In this document: positions 7,434 through 16,094 of the stretch, one piece after another | Position numbering within the stretch: position 1 is the first letter of the stretch | Layout of the letters: the number at the start of each line of letters is the position of its first letter | From: Cypionkella sp. | Lineage (GTDB): Bacteria; Pseudomonadota; Alphaproteobacteria; Rhodobacterales; Rhodobacteraceae | Assembly (NCBI RefSeq): GCF_028290025.1 | Contig: NZ_JAQGKQ010000088.1 | Location: 1 to 64,000, forward strand | Direction of reading: 5' to 3' | DNA length: 64,000 nt | The notes under the pieces: model-generated | Told to the model about the DNA's origin: nothing | What the model saw: only the letters and a program-made list of their open reading frames with translations | Databases searched by the model: none | Made by a program: the position numbers and the translations under genes

Positions 7434-10400
7434 TCAGCGCAACAATTCAGGAAGATCGTAGAGCAGTTTCAAAGCTTCAGGCCAGCCGACGTCGGAAAAT
7501 AGGCGAAGGATCGCTATCAGCCGATCGCGGCGGCAACTATCCTCGAAGATCGAGCGGTGGTCGGCGAGATAGAGGGTGATCATGGGCACGATGACCGAGC
7601 TTGCCATGCTCTCGTGATGGTAGCCCTCGCGCGCGCCTGCGCCGAGCAGAACCGCATGCAGCGCGTCAAACACGCCGGCCGGGTCGCCCATAATCAGATA
7701 CTCGTAGAGCTCGACCAGATGATGATGGGTCGATGGCTCATGCGAAATTGCGAGCAGCTCAAGCATCGGCCGGTAGTCGACGAGAAATCTGCGCCTGAAG
7801 TCGGGACTGACTAGCCCGACCTGGGCTTCCTTGTTGTCGGCGTATGCGCCCGAACCAAAATAGAGCTGGTTCATGAGATGGCCGATGACAATCTCGGCCG
7901 CCTTATAGGCGGTGACCACAGCATCGCGCTCGGCACCCTCGACGCTTTCGACCGTCAACGCGCGATGACTGCGTGCCGCGACCGCCGAGCAGCCCTCGAG
8001 AATTAGCATCGCAGCTTGCTGCGCTCGATCGGCAACCGGCGGATCATGGTCTTTCCCCGAAGCGTAGCGCGCGAAGAACGCGCCGCGCAGCTGTGAGAGG
8101 AACGAGGTCAGGAATTCGCGATGCTCTGCGGGCTGGCCGGCCCAGTCAACGAGCCAGTCCAGCGCCTTGTGCCGGCCCTGCCAAACCCAAAGCTGGGCAA
8201 TGAGGCCTCCGAGAGATGAGGCGATCTGATCGCGGCCGGAGTTGCCGTCGCGCTCGACCGCCTCGTGGCGCGCCCGCACGATTTCGATTATCGCCTCGCA
8301 GCGCTCGGCGTAGTCCCGAGTGAAGCGCGACAACGCATGTAGGAAAGAAGCCAGCACCTCGGCATGACGCTCCTCATGTGCGAGGCGTTCGGCCAACACC
8401 CACATGCGTTCTGGCGCAATGCGCGAGAGGACTTGTAGACTCCGCGCGGCTTGCAGGCGGACCTGCGCGACGGGGTCGGCGAGGATCTCATCAAACTTGT
8501 CGACGATCTCGCCATGCGCTTCGCCGAAGCGGTCCGCGAGCGAAACATAGGCGTCGGCGGCACAGACGCGAACGTCCCAGTTGCTCCAACTGAGCCCAGC
8601 ATCTTCGCTGGCGTCTTTCGCTTCCGGGTAGCGGCTGGTCCAGAGCCTTTCTAGTAGAGCAAAGAATGACACCATGTCTGGCAGCTCGCCAGCGTCGGGC
8701 ACGAACGAGTCGTTGCCGGAAATGCGCTCGACGGCGTTGCTGATATAGCCCCAAACAGGCTGCTCGACCTCCTCGTGCAGTTCGCCGACATGGGCATCGT
8801 AGAGCGCCACTGTGACCATGGTTTCGGACCACAGCGCCGCGAGCGCGTCGGCATCGCTCGTTGAGGACGTCGTCTGCACCAGCTCATAAAGCGTATCGGA
8901 TTGGGCGAGCATCCTCGCGTCGATGCCTTCCTCGACATCGACGCCGCGCCCCGCCATCAATGAGCGGGTGATCCCGCCAGGCGATCCCCGGAGCGTCTTC
9001 ACCGATCGAAGCGGTGGGTTACCGGCCAGCGCGCTCTGGGAAGCCAGCTCAGCGCGCAGCAAATGCATCGCATCTATCGCCAAGTGCGCTTCGTCAACCA
9101 GCGACAGCAAGCGCGCCAAGCTACTCTGCCACCAGCGCAGCTCCTGTTCTGAGGTGAACAAGTCAGGTCGTAGCGCCTCCGTCTCAAACGCGGCTCGCTC
9201 CTGTTTTGACCGCGTGGGATAGGCGGCCGCGAGAAAACGGACGGCGTCGCGAACGATACCGTGATGCGCGAACATCGTCACGTCGGAGGCAAAGGGCCAA
9301 AGAAGATCGCCGACCTCGGCAACACGCTCGGCGCCCACGCCGAGCAGACGCGCCCAAAGAGCAGGATGCACATAATTAGTGGCGGCAGTATCGATGCTCT
9401 CGGCATAGATTGCAGGATTTGCGGCACGCAAGAAGGTCACGTAATGCGTTAGGACATCGTCTTTCTGCGATGGGCGATCAGCATCTGGCTCACTCCAGCT
9501 GTTGAAGCCATGTTCGTGGCCGAGAAGATCAAAGGGTGCGCGGCCCGGCAAAATCACGCGCTTGCGCCCGTAGCCGAGCGGACCGTCGCGCACGATATTC
9601 CCTAGCGTCGCCTCGTTGACGACGCGCGTGCCGAGGTTTGCCGACAACTCGAGCAACTGGCCGGTTCGGCGACCGAGATTGTAACGGCAGTTGAGATAAT
9701 CCTGACTGCGGCGCGAGGATAGCGACAAGATGCGGCTTGGCTGCCCGCCAAAATAGGAGGTCGCGTCGTCAGTGATCTGGCGCGAATAGAGCACTCGATA
9801 TATCTCCACTGCGAACTCGGCGTTCGCCCGCGCAATAGGCATGATTTGCTTTGCCAGCCAGGTCGCCTCGCGGTCGGCATGTGCCGAGAAATGTGGTTCG
9901 CGGAGCACGCGATCAAGCAAGGTGCCCGAGGCGGACGGATCAGAACCAAAGCTCTTGCCGACGAAGAGGATACCATTCACCGCCGTATTCTGCATTACTG
10001 GGTCTTCCGCCCACGCGAGCGTTAGCAACGCGCGAGACGCACGCCCGAACAAGCTAAGCATGTCCGGGTCCGACATATCCGCCTTGTCGAACAGAGTGTG
10101 GAGCAGCAAGCGCGTTGGATCGGAAAGCTCGCAATTTCCAGTAACGATGCACGCATCGGCGACGCCCGCCCAAGCGAGCGCCTCGGACGCTGAGATTGTG
10201 CCCGATGAACCGACGGCGATGCCCACGAAGCGCGCAAGCCGCGAGAGCATGGTCGCGAGCGCTTCATCGTTGGCGCGGGCGGCGATGATCGCAGTCAGCC
10301 CCACTACATTAGCCGCGGTCTCGACGCAGTCGATTGCGGTTCGCAGGGCAACATTGGCAAGCACGGGGTCGACTGTCACATCAGTGTATATGTTGGCGAC

Positions 10401-12365
10401 AAGACGCCAGACTTCGACTTTATCTGCCGCGTCGCGCCGCCACAGCCGCTCCAGTGAAAAGCGTAGGCCCGGCGCTAGCATCAGTGCGATCGAACTGTCG
10501 CCGCCAAGCTGACCAATCAGTTGCTCAGGATCGTCCCACTCAAGGTAGAAGCACCCGGCGACATGGTCGAACAGGACATGATGTGAGAAACTGACGAGAT
10601 CGCCGGTTTCGGCGAGCACCCCCGATTGGATCACATCGTCAAGGCGATCATGCCCCACAACGATTTTTCGCACCGCCATGCGTCGTCGCTGCACCATCGC
10701 CCCGACTGCTGCGCCCGCTGCCTGCTGTATCGCGGTGCCGGTCAGGCGGCGATCCTCATAGGCATCGATCAGGTCGGACTGAGTGGCAACAAAGCGAATG
10801 CTCGCAGGACTCGCGCCATCAGCGAGTAGCTGAGCGGCAAGTGATAGGTTGAAGATGTTTCGTAGCAGATCGCGCAACTTGTCGGGCGCAGCCGCGAGCA
10901 AGACGCCAAGTTCGCCAACGCTCGAAGCGGCTCGATCAAGATCGGATTGGGTAAGGCGTGGAATCAGAAAATGCCGCACGCCGGAAAGAGATGGCTCAGC
11001 GAAGTTCGCGTTGGGCGGATTTCCCGGCATGGCATTGCGAAAACGCCGCCCGTTCTTTAGGTCAAAAGTTCGGATCGATACCATGATTGTCCAGCCCGTA
11101 TCCGGCTCTGTGCTCAACTTCTCAATCAATTGCGCGAAGACGCCTTCGGCGGGTCCGCCTCGCGCGGCGTCGAGCGCGTCGATTACGAGAAGTTTTCCGC
11201 CGGTGCCAGGAGCCGCAGTCAGCACTTCGGCAAGCGGGTGGGCAAGACCAAGCTCGGATTGCAGATCGGAGGCGATACTGACGCCTGGAAAACGATCAAC
11301 GGAGAGAAAGACAACTGTGTCGCCGCATGCGCGGCGGGCTTCGGTCAATGCGACCATTGAGCCGGTCTTACCCGCGCCAGGCTCACCAACCACGATTAGA
11401 GACCCAGTAGCAACTGCGGCGATAAGCGGTGCATCGCTGTCGCGCGCGACGGGCACACCGCCGCCGATGGGCAAGCGCGTATGCTCCGCCAGACGAGAGA
11501 GCTCGGCGTCGGTTATCGCGGCAAGCCTGACAAGATCAGGCTCATAGCCTGCTGAACCGACATCATTGTGCCCCAATTTTCTTAGCGTGCGCAGCAGCCC
11601 CTCACGATCGGCAGCCGCGCCGCTGCCGATCAAGCCGCGGATGATCGCCTTGAGGCTGAGCAGCGGTGCCTCGCCAGCGGCGTCCCCCCCGTATAGCCTG
11701 CGACCGAGCACCCGCGCGGCCTCCCGCCAATTGTCGTCGCCCTCGTCCATCGAGAAACGGACGATGCGAAACAGTCGCGCCATCGTGACGAGGTCGTGTT
11801 CGTCGATGAGGATGGTCGTATGCGCCGCCCAAGCGGTGCGGGCATGGCTCTCGAATAGTTCGAGTGCCTCTCGCTCGGCCTGACTGCGTTGCGCCTTTGT
11901 AGACAGCCAGGCGCCGCCCATATCGAACGCGCGGCAGCCTCGCTCGAGATTGTTGAGCGTTTGCGGCGCCGCCGCGGTGACCGCCAACACCGCTCGGCGC
12001 TTGGTTGTATCGATCACGATCCCTGAGACCTTTGCATCAGCGACAGTCCGCACCAACTGCGCGATCGTCTTGCCGAGAGGGTCAGTCGAATTGGTCGACA
12101 AACTCGCTTTTGTCTTAGCCTGAAAATCGATACGGCTGCCGTCGTTCTGGACGAGCAGCGCATCGTCCAAGCCCTCGCCGGTCTCGAACTGGATGTTTAC
12201 GGGGAGCGCAACGCTGGCTATGCCAAACCGCCCACCCACCGGCAGCCGAGCAAGCAGATGCGTGGCGAGCCAAGTGCCAACCTCGGCTTGGAAATTCATC
12301 CCCGCTTCGGTCGCTTTTCCGCCCGCGTGTTTTCGGGGCGCTGCTTTAGGCTTCAGTTCACTCAT
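7434..12365 (-). CDS. Avs-like STAND NTPase with N-terminal nuclease domain (candidate anti-phage protein)
   Basis: A 1643-aa multidomain protein. Residues about 17-125 resemble a PD-(D/E)XK nuclease of the Cap4/DUF4297/Mrr sort: GMNFQ (22-26), then GEGLDD (63-68) and, after 12 residues, FQAK (81-84), i.e. D...QxK. Residues about 310-540 form a STAND/AAA-type P-loop NTPase: Walker A GEPGAGKT (327-334), Walker B LLVIDALDA (392-400), and a sensor-like strand IMVSIRTFDL (427-436). The remaining roughly 1100 residues are helical, with HEAT-like segments such as DPVAQVRLQAARSLQVL near residue 1295. This nuclease-NTPase-sensor order matches Avs (AVAST) defence proteins and similar NLR-like systems, where the C-terminus recognises a phage protein and the nuclease degrades DNA. 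No partner gene is adjacent. The start at 12365 lacks a clear ribosome site; Met23 is an alternative. Domain calls are by eye; defence role is inferred. Confidence 0.7.
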   Translation of the reverse strand: MSELKPKAAPRKHAGGKATEAGMNFQAEVGTWLATHLLARLPVGGRFGIASVALPVNIQFETGEGLDDALLVQNDGSRIDFQAKTKASLSTNSTDPLGKTIAQLVRTVADAKVSGIVIDTTKRRAVLAVTAAAPQTLNNLERGCRAFDMGGAWLSTKAQRSQAEREALELFESHARTAWAAHTTILIDEHDLVTMARLFRIVRFSMDEGDDNWREAARVLGRRLYGGDAAGEAPLLSLKAIIRGLIGSGAAADREGLLRTLRKLGHNDVGSAGYEPDLVRLAAITDAELSRLAEHTRLPIGGGVPVARDSDAPLIAAVATGSLIVVGEPGAGKTGSMVALTEARRACGDTVVFLSVDRFPGVSIASDLQSELGLAHPLAEVLTAAPGTGGKLLVIDALDAARGGPAEGVFAQLIEKLSTEPDTGWTIMVSIRTFDLKNGRRFRNAMPGNPPNANFAEPSLSGVRHFLIPRLTQSDLDRAASSVGELGVLLAAAPDKLRDLLRNIFNLSLAAQLLADGASPASIRFVATQSDLIDAYEDRRLTGTAIQQAAGAAVGAMVQRRRMAVRKIVVGHDRLDDVIQSGVLAETGDLVSFSHHVLFDHVAGCFYLEWDDPEQLIGQLGGDSSIALMLAPGLRFSLERLWRRDAADKVEVWRLVANIYTDVTVDPVLANVALRTAIDCVETAANVVGLTAIIAARANDEALATMLSRLARFVGIAVGSSGTISASEALAWAGVADACIVTGNCELSDPTRLLLHTLFDKADMSDPDMLSLFGRASRALLTLAWAEDPVMQNTAVNGILFVGKSFGSDPSASGTLLDRVLREPHFSAHADREATWLAKQIMPIARANAEFAVEIYRVLYSRQITDDATSYFGGQPSRILSLSSRRSQDYLNCRYNLGRRTGQLLELSANLGTRVVNEATLGNIVRDGPLGYGRKRVILPGRAPFDLLGHEHGFNSWSEPDADRPSQKDDVLTHYVTFLRAANPAIYAESIDTAATNYVHPALWARLLGVGAERVAEVGDLLWPFASDVTMFAHHGIVRDAVRFLAAAYPTRSKQERAAFETEALRPDLFTSEQELRWWQSSLARLLSLVDEAHLAIDAMHLLRAELASQSALAGNPPLRSVKTLRGSPGGITRSLMAGRGVDVEEGIDARMLAQSDTLYELVQTTSSTSDADALAALWSETMVTVALYDAHVGELHEEVEQPVWGYISNAVERISGNDSFVPDAGELPDMVSFFALLERLWTSRYPEAKDASEDAGLSWSNWDVRVCAADAYVSLADRFGEAHGEIVDKFDEILADPVAQVRLQAARSLQVLSRIAPERMWVLAERLAHEERHAEVLASFLHALSRFTRDYAERCEAIIEIVRARHEAVERDGNSGRDQIASSLGGLIAQLWVWQGRHKALDWLVDWAGQPAEHREFLTSFLSQLRGAFFARYASGKDHDPPVADRAQQAAMLILEGCSAVAARSHRALTVESVEGAERDAVVTAYKAAEIVIGHLMNQLYFGSGAYADNKEAQVGLVSPDFRRRFLVDYRPMLELLAISHEPSTHHHLVELYEYLIMGDPAGVFDALHAVLLGAGAREGYHHESMASSVIVPMITLYLADHRSIFEDSCRRDRLIAILRLFSDVGWPEALKLLYDLPELLR

Positions 12366-13511
12366 GCTAAGGCCGTTCAGAAGGAGTTACGTCTTTTTAG
12401 CCACCACTCGTCCTTTTCCTATGGAGCTTGGGGGAGGACAAAAGCAGCTATGGGTTCGTGATGTAGATGGCAGTTTTGTGGGCTCTCAAATTCATATCGC
12501 AACTTCTTCTCCCAGCCCATAGCAGTCGTGCGTGACAGCTGCGGCTAATGCCCGCTCTCCGTCCTCGGGGGGCGACTTTGAGACCGAGGTCGCTGGATAA
12601 GGTGTTTGGGAGTTTCGTCCAATCATGGTCACCAAGCTCATTGCGCCATAAATCCAAGTGATGAACGAAAAGTTGCATTTTGGGGTTCGTCTGCTGGCCG
12701 GTATCGTGAGAGGAGCTTTGGTGCCCAGTCAGTCGCCGCAACAGAATACACCCCCCAGGCACATCGATGATTTTTCTACGACTTCGGTGGCTTACAAGGC
12801 GCGTGAGCTCTAGGTTGCGCAACCGTCGCACGTAAGGCTGTCACTATGACAGAGGGAGGCACCGGCTCGGTGCATGTGCAGCCATTCCTAGGGGCATTTG
12901 GGACGTAAGCGTAGCTTTGGCGTTCATGGAAGACTGCTGGTCATGTGCTCTTTGTCTGGGCTTTGGGCTACTCTGTCGACTTCTGGGTGGGTGGCGGCCT
13001 CTGATGCTTCGCATGGCAGGTTAATCTTTGGAGCGTTGTTCTTCCGGGACAATGCTCAGATCGGTGGTCGCAAGCATATGGATTGTTCCCTATATGTTCC
13101 AGTATGCCCAATTAAGCGATCATGTTCGGCTTGGAGCCCGCGATCGTGAGCTACACGGTGTCCTTTCTGCCATAGGAAGGCACGCGTGGACGATGCGCCA
13201 GCACGACTTGCAGCATCAGTCGCGGCGCTGTCACGCGCTCTGTCGGGGCTGCAGGCTCGGCTATTTTTTCTATCTATGCTGTTTTCGTCAATTTCGGGTA
13301 ACCTCCTGTCAACGAAAACGATCTTTTGGTTTGTCTTGCTCTGACAAATCGCCCTTCATCGACAAGCATTTCCTCAATTTTTGCTGAATTCCGGGCGCTC
13401 GTTGACACTGGCAGACGCTATTTGTTTACGGCGTCAACCAACTGGATCGTAAACGGAATGGTTCGTTGCGCTGGCGCGATCAAACAAGTGGCTATGGTGT
13501 CACTCGTCTTT
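12366..13511. other. 1.1-kb noncoding stretch upstream of the STAND gene
   Basis: Open frames here have no recognisable protein features, no ribosome sites and mutual overlaps, so I see no gene. It contains the stem-loop cluster at 12813-12873 and, at its right end, an inverted repeat GTTTACG (13424-13430) / CGTAAAC (13448-13454), which could terminate the leftward XRE transcript. The stretch may hold decayed element genes or an unrecognised RNA. Confidence 0.5.
12813..12873. other. Cluster of three perfect palindromes/stem-loops
   Basis: Within 61 bases there are GGTTGCGCAACC (12813-12824, a perfect 12-bp palindrome), CTGTCA-cta-TGACAG (12838-12852, 6-bp stem) and GCACCG-gct-CGGTGC (12859-12873, 6-bp stem), followed by TGCATGTGCA. 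None overlaps a gene. Possible roles are a structured small RNA, protein-binding dyads, or an origin or recombination region of the element. Seen: the dyads. The function is unknown. Confidence 0.5.
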
Positions 13512-13703
13512 TCACCGACCTGGCCTTTCGCGGAGCCTTCTCTGGTGATCCAACGCGTCCCGGAGTGCCTGAACCGGCTCCAGGCTCGGTGGTGGCACCC
13601 CATCGAAACAAATTACCCGGAGCAGCTCGATCCAGCCTTTTTCAGCTTCAGTAAGCGGACCGTCCTGCGGCACGGCAAATCCTTCAAACATCCTGTGCGT
13701 CAT
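13512..13703 (-). CDS. 63-aa protein coupled to the XRE regulator
   Basis: A small ORF starting at 13703 whose ATG overlaps the TGA of the XRE gene (ATGA), a sign of translational coupling. It begins MTHRMFEGFAVPQDGPLTEA and ends RLRERPGR. The first part looks like one or two helices (LTEAEKGWIELLRVI), with a basic tail. I recognise no family. It could be a cofactor of the regulator or one partner of a two-gene module such as toxin-antitoxin; there is no direct support for either. The case for a real gene is the overlap and the absence of rare stops. Confidence 0.55.
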   Translation of the reverse strand: MTHRMFEGFAVPQDGPLTEAEKGWIELLRVICFDGVPPPSLEPVQALRDALDHQRRLRERPGR

Positions 13704-14095
13704 TTGCCGAAGATCCCCCTCAGTGCCGTGCGTGACCTGGTGGTAATGCGGGGATCTGTGTCTTTCGAGGCGCTGCGGATTTCTTCGATCCAAGCGCGTT
13801 CGTTCGCACTGACCGGCGTGCCGAAGATTTCAACAATCGCGTTAGCGGCAGTGCTGCCGACGGCTTGGTCGAGGGCGAGGCGAAGCAAGAGCGCCGGATC
13901 ACAGTCCAATGCGTGTGCCAGTGTTGGCACACGGTCGAGCGGCATCTTGGCACTCCCGGATCTAATCATAGAAAGCACGTTCGCGTTATGAAAACCTGCC
14001 TCGTGGGCAATCTCGGCTTGCGTCTTGGGTTTCAGCTGGAGGATGCGCGTCTGAACAAACTTCGCGAGTGCTGTGTCTTGGTGAGGTTTGGTCAT
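13700..14095 (-). CDS. XRE-family helix-turn-helix regulator
   Basis: A 131-aa protein with an N-terminal lambda-repressor-like domain: KPKTQAEIAHEAGFHNANVL is the helix-turn-helix (about residues 27-46), followed by SMIRSGSAKMPLDRVPTLAHAL. The C-terminal 60 residues (VGSTAANAIVEIFG, SANERAWIEEIR) are of unknown function. It is divergent from the promoter of the 14340 gene across a 244-base region containing two dyads, so it is the natural candidate repressor of both directions. Regulators of this size are typical of phage and integrative-element control regions. Confidence 0.85.
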   Translation of the reverse strand: MTKPHQDTALAKFVQTRILQLKPKTQAEIAHEAGFHNANVLSMIRSGSAKMPLDRVPTLAHALDCDPALLLRLALDQAVGSTAANAIVEIFGTPVSANERAWIEEIRSASKDTDPRITTRSRTALRGIFGK

Positions 14096-14144
14096 GTTCT
14101 AGTCCTGTTGGTGTTTATCATGACCTATTTATAGCAGCGGATCA

Positions 14145-14159
14145 GGTGACAATGTCGCC
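14145..14159. promoter_or_regulatory. 15-bp palindrome upstream of the XRE gene (candidate autoregulatory operator)
   Basis: GGTGACAATGTCGCC is a near-perfect palindrome (core GACA-TGTC), about 50 bases upstream of the XRE start. A TATAAA hexamer on the minus strand (14133-14128) lies between it and the gene, so the dyad overlaps the expected -35 region. Binding by the XRE protein is inferred. Confidence 0.45.
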
Positions 14160-14284
14160 TTAAATGATTGTTTTTAATGGGATATTACGGGAGTTATCGA
14201 GAAGGGGACGCCATGATTTGTGTCCAAAAGCAACTCGTCGGGACCAGTCGATGACAGTGACTCAGCAAAGTCTGCAAAAGCCAC

Positions 14285-14323
14285 TTGACAAACAGTAACG
14301 GTAACTATATAAATAACGTTACC
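14285..14323 (+). promoter_or_regulatory. Near-consensus sigma70 promoter with flanking dyad operator
   Basis: TTGACA (14285-14290), a 17-base spacer and TATAAA (14308-14313) form an almost ideal promoter for the gene at 14340. GGTAAC (14300-14305) and GTTACC (14318-14323) bracket the -10 box, and a further GTAAC copy starts at 14295. Such spacing suggests a repressor covering the promoter, most simply the divergent XRE protein. Confidence 0.65.
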
Positions 14324-14339
14324 AAGAACGGAGTTAATC

Positions 14340-14870
14340 ATGGTTTTGTCACCGGCAGAAAAGCAGAGTCGCTATCGCGAACGCCAGAAGACGTTGAAAC
14401 AAGTTGCAAATCGCGTGGCGCAGAAACAGATCGACACGCTGTTCCCGGCAACCTTTCACGAGTTCTTCAACGACCACGGCGACAACACGACCTTTCACAT
14501 AGCTTTCGATGCTATGGGTATGGATGCGCCAGAGTTCACGGATAATGCCGGTCCAAAATCAGTGTCGGGTCAGATCGAGATCGACAATGAAGAGTTTAAC
14601 GTCAACCTAGGCTACACGGGTTCTCTAGGCCGCGCAGAGAACATGATTGAACAACTGATCGACGCGACTGTCAGCCTGTCTGGCATTGTGAACGACTTCA
14701 AGCGCGAGCAGATCACCGCGCGCCTGACCGAGATTGAGCTAGCAGACCTCACAGACCCAGCGAACCGCAAGGCAGCGATGGGGGAGGTTGTGCGGCTGAA
14801 CAAGCTACTGGAACGGCTGTCAAAGCCTGCACGGTGGAACTTCCCACAGTGGAAGTTGAAGGGCGAATAG
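14340..14870 (+). CDS. Orphan element protein (176 aa)
   Basis: Begins MVLSPAEKQSRYRERQKTLK, a basic, helical N-terminus seen in many small phage and island proteins. Charged throughout, no membrane segment. The middle (IEIDNEEFNVNLGYTG) may be a short beta region, followed by long helices (MIEQLIDATVSLSGIVNDFK; EVVRLNKLLERLSKPA). I do not recognise a family or function. It is the first gene behind the strong promoter at 14285 and is followed by another orphan gene about 100 bases downstream. Confidence 0.7.
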   Translation: MVLSPAEKQSRYRERQKTLKQVANRVAQKQIDTLFPATFHEFFNDHGDNTTFHIAFDAMGMDAPEFTDNAGPKSVSGQIEIDNEEFNVNLGYTGSLGRAENMIEQLIDATVSLSGIVNDFKREQITARLTEIELADLTDPANRKAAMGEVVRLNKLLERLSKPARWNFPQWKLKGE

Positions 14871-14973
14871 CCCTTAGATGAACCTGCCGGGTGGCTGAAA
14901 CACCCGGCAGGGAAAAGTGAACGCAGACTATCAAATCAACATTCAGGCCCGCGGGCCATACAAGGAGAATACC

Positions 14974-15309
14974 ATGACGAACGGCAAAACGGCAACTTCC
15001 AGCGTTGTTAATCTTGAAAGCGAGATGGCGCTCGCCCGCATTGCTGCGGGGTTGGATCGGCCCAATCTGCGTAAATATCATTTGCCCTTAGATGAAGAGG
15101 CATTTGTAGCTGATATGAAAGCTGCAGAGGCTGCAGGAAAACTTCATGAAATTCCTATTGGTGAGTTGGTATACTTGCCGAACGGCAAGAGTCTGAAGGA
15201 CTCAACAGATGCAGAAATTCATACCTTTTTCATGTTTGAGCTGTTTTTGGCACTTGGGAAAGATATTGAGGCAGACTGGGAGCGACAGGATGCTGAGGTG
15301 GCAGCATGA
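14974..15309 (+). CDS. Orphan element protein (111 aa)
   Basis: The start at 14974 is set by AAGGAG eight bases upstream; an earlier in-frame codon at 14917 lacks one. The protein reads MTNGKTATSSVVNLESEMAL at its N-terminus and is mostly acidic and helical (EEAFVADMKAAEAAGKLHEI; EIHTFFMFELFLALGKDIEA). No signal peptide, no known motif. It is probably cotranscribed with the 14340 gene. Function unknown. Confidence 0.7.
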   Translation: MTNGKTATSSVVNLESEMALARIAAGLDRPNLRKYHLPLDEEAFVADMKAAEAAGKLHEIPIGELVYLPNGKSLKDSTDAEIHTFFMFELFLALGKDIEADWERQDAEVAA

Positions 15310-15463
15310 TGAACTAAACCAAAGTTGCGGGTGTAGGATAGCAATACCAATTCATGCCAAATGCATCGATCAACAAGGCTTGACGTGCTTTAAGCACAAA
15401 GTTTGGCAAGGTCATTTGCTGAGTCCGCTCGGTTGCTATGGCGAAGCGTTCACTAATCGCAGA

Positions 15464-15504
15464 CGCCGAATGGCGGCATAGGCCGCCGTTGCCGCCGAAT
15501 GGCG
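15464..15504. repeat. Direct repeat of a 12-mer
   Basis: CGCCGAATGGCG occurs at 15464-15475 and again at 15493-15504. Each copy is itself partly dyadic (CGCC/GGCG). Their position between the orphan genes and the excisionase-like gene would suit binding sites for an element protein; this is inference. Confidence 0.5.
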
Positions 15505-15528
15505 TTGCTCTGGCAGCAAATTCTTAGA

Positions 15529-15565
15529 GCCCGCCCGGTTGCATACCCGGCGGGCTTTTATTTTT
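15529..15565 (+). terminator. Intrinsic terminator after the orphan genes
   Basis: GCCCGCC (15529-15535) pairs with GGCGGGC (15549-15555), followed by TTTTATTTTT. It would end the rightward transcript from 14285. Confidence 0.75.
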
Positions 15566-15732
15566 GGAGCAACCACGCCCATTGCGCGCGGGTAAAGCAA
15601 GGGCGTCGCGGTCTCGCGACCCAGCAACCCGTCATTGCGAGATCGCGCTTGCTAGGGTGGCTCAGTTCCGTTCTGCCAAATGATTGTCCCGGCGAAAAGA
15701 TCACGCGGTGCAAGTCTGTGTGGCGTCGTAGC

Positions 15733-16002
15733 CTAAAGGGATTCCTCAGTATCATCCTGATCCATAAATGCAGGGATCTCGAGCAGGAACGTTCCATCAA
15801 CCATCATGCAGGCCTGAAACTTACTTTCATACTTAATTAGGTCCTCCAAGCGCCATCGGGTGGCCCCACGCCCAATGCGAACCGCAGCGGGGAACTCTCC
15901 ATTGCGCTTCCATCGCCATATGCTGTCTACTGAGCAGTTGTAACGAGCAGCAACCTGTTCAACAGTGAGAAATGATGAGACGCCGGTGGAAGTAGTAATC
16001 AT
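15733..16002 (-). CDS. AlpA-family helix-turn-helix protein (excisionase-like)
   Basis: An 89-aa MerR/AlpA-type DNA-binding protein. LTVEQVAARYNCSVDSIWRW is the winged helix-turn-helix, followed by KRNGEFPAAVRIGRGATRWR, the usual AlpA wing with RLEDL. AlpA proteins regulate or directly assist excision of integrated elements (as in CP4-57). It is the gene nearest to the tRNA-Phe 3' end, about 180 bases away, which supports an integrated element here. The last 25 residues (MMVDGTFLLEIPAFMDQDD) are an acidic extension not typical of short AlpA proteins. Confidence 0.85.
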   Translation of the reverse strand: MITTSTGVSSFLTVEQVAARYNCSVDSIWRWKRNGEFPAAVRIGRGATRWRLEDLIKYESKFQACMMVDGTFLLEIPAFMDQDDTEESL

Positions 16003-16094
16003 ATTTAGTCCCAGCTAGGTGTGTGATCTTGAAGGCGTCCCACGCGCAGGAGGTCACTAGTGAGCGACAGAGCACAAAAGGTGTCGCGACAGTT

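Larger units (their letters stand above)
15310..15732. other. Intergenic stretch between the orphan genes and the AlpA gene
   Basis: No gene seen in 423 bases. It holds a 12-bp direct repeat (15464-15504) and an intrinsic terminator (15529-15565), both listed separately. Confidence 0.6.

Noticed and set aside
12448-12831. 127-codon minus-strand open frame upstream of the STAND gene
   Set aside because: No ribosome site, no recognisable features, random-looking composition.
13028-13991. Overlapping plus-strand frames across the XRE region
   Set aside because: Antisense to the XRE gene and 63-aa ORF, or without ribosome sites.
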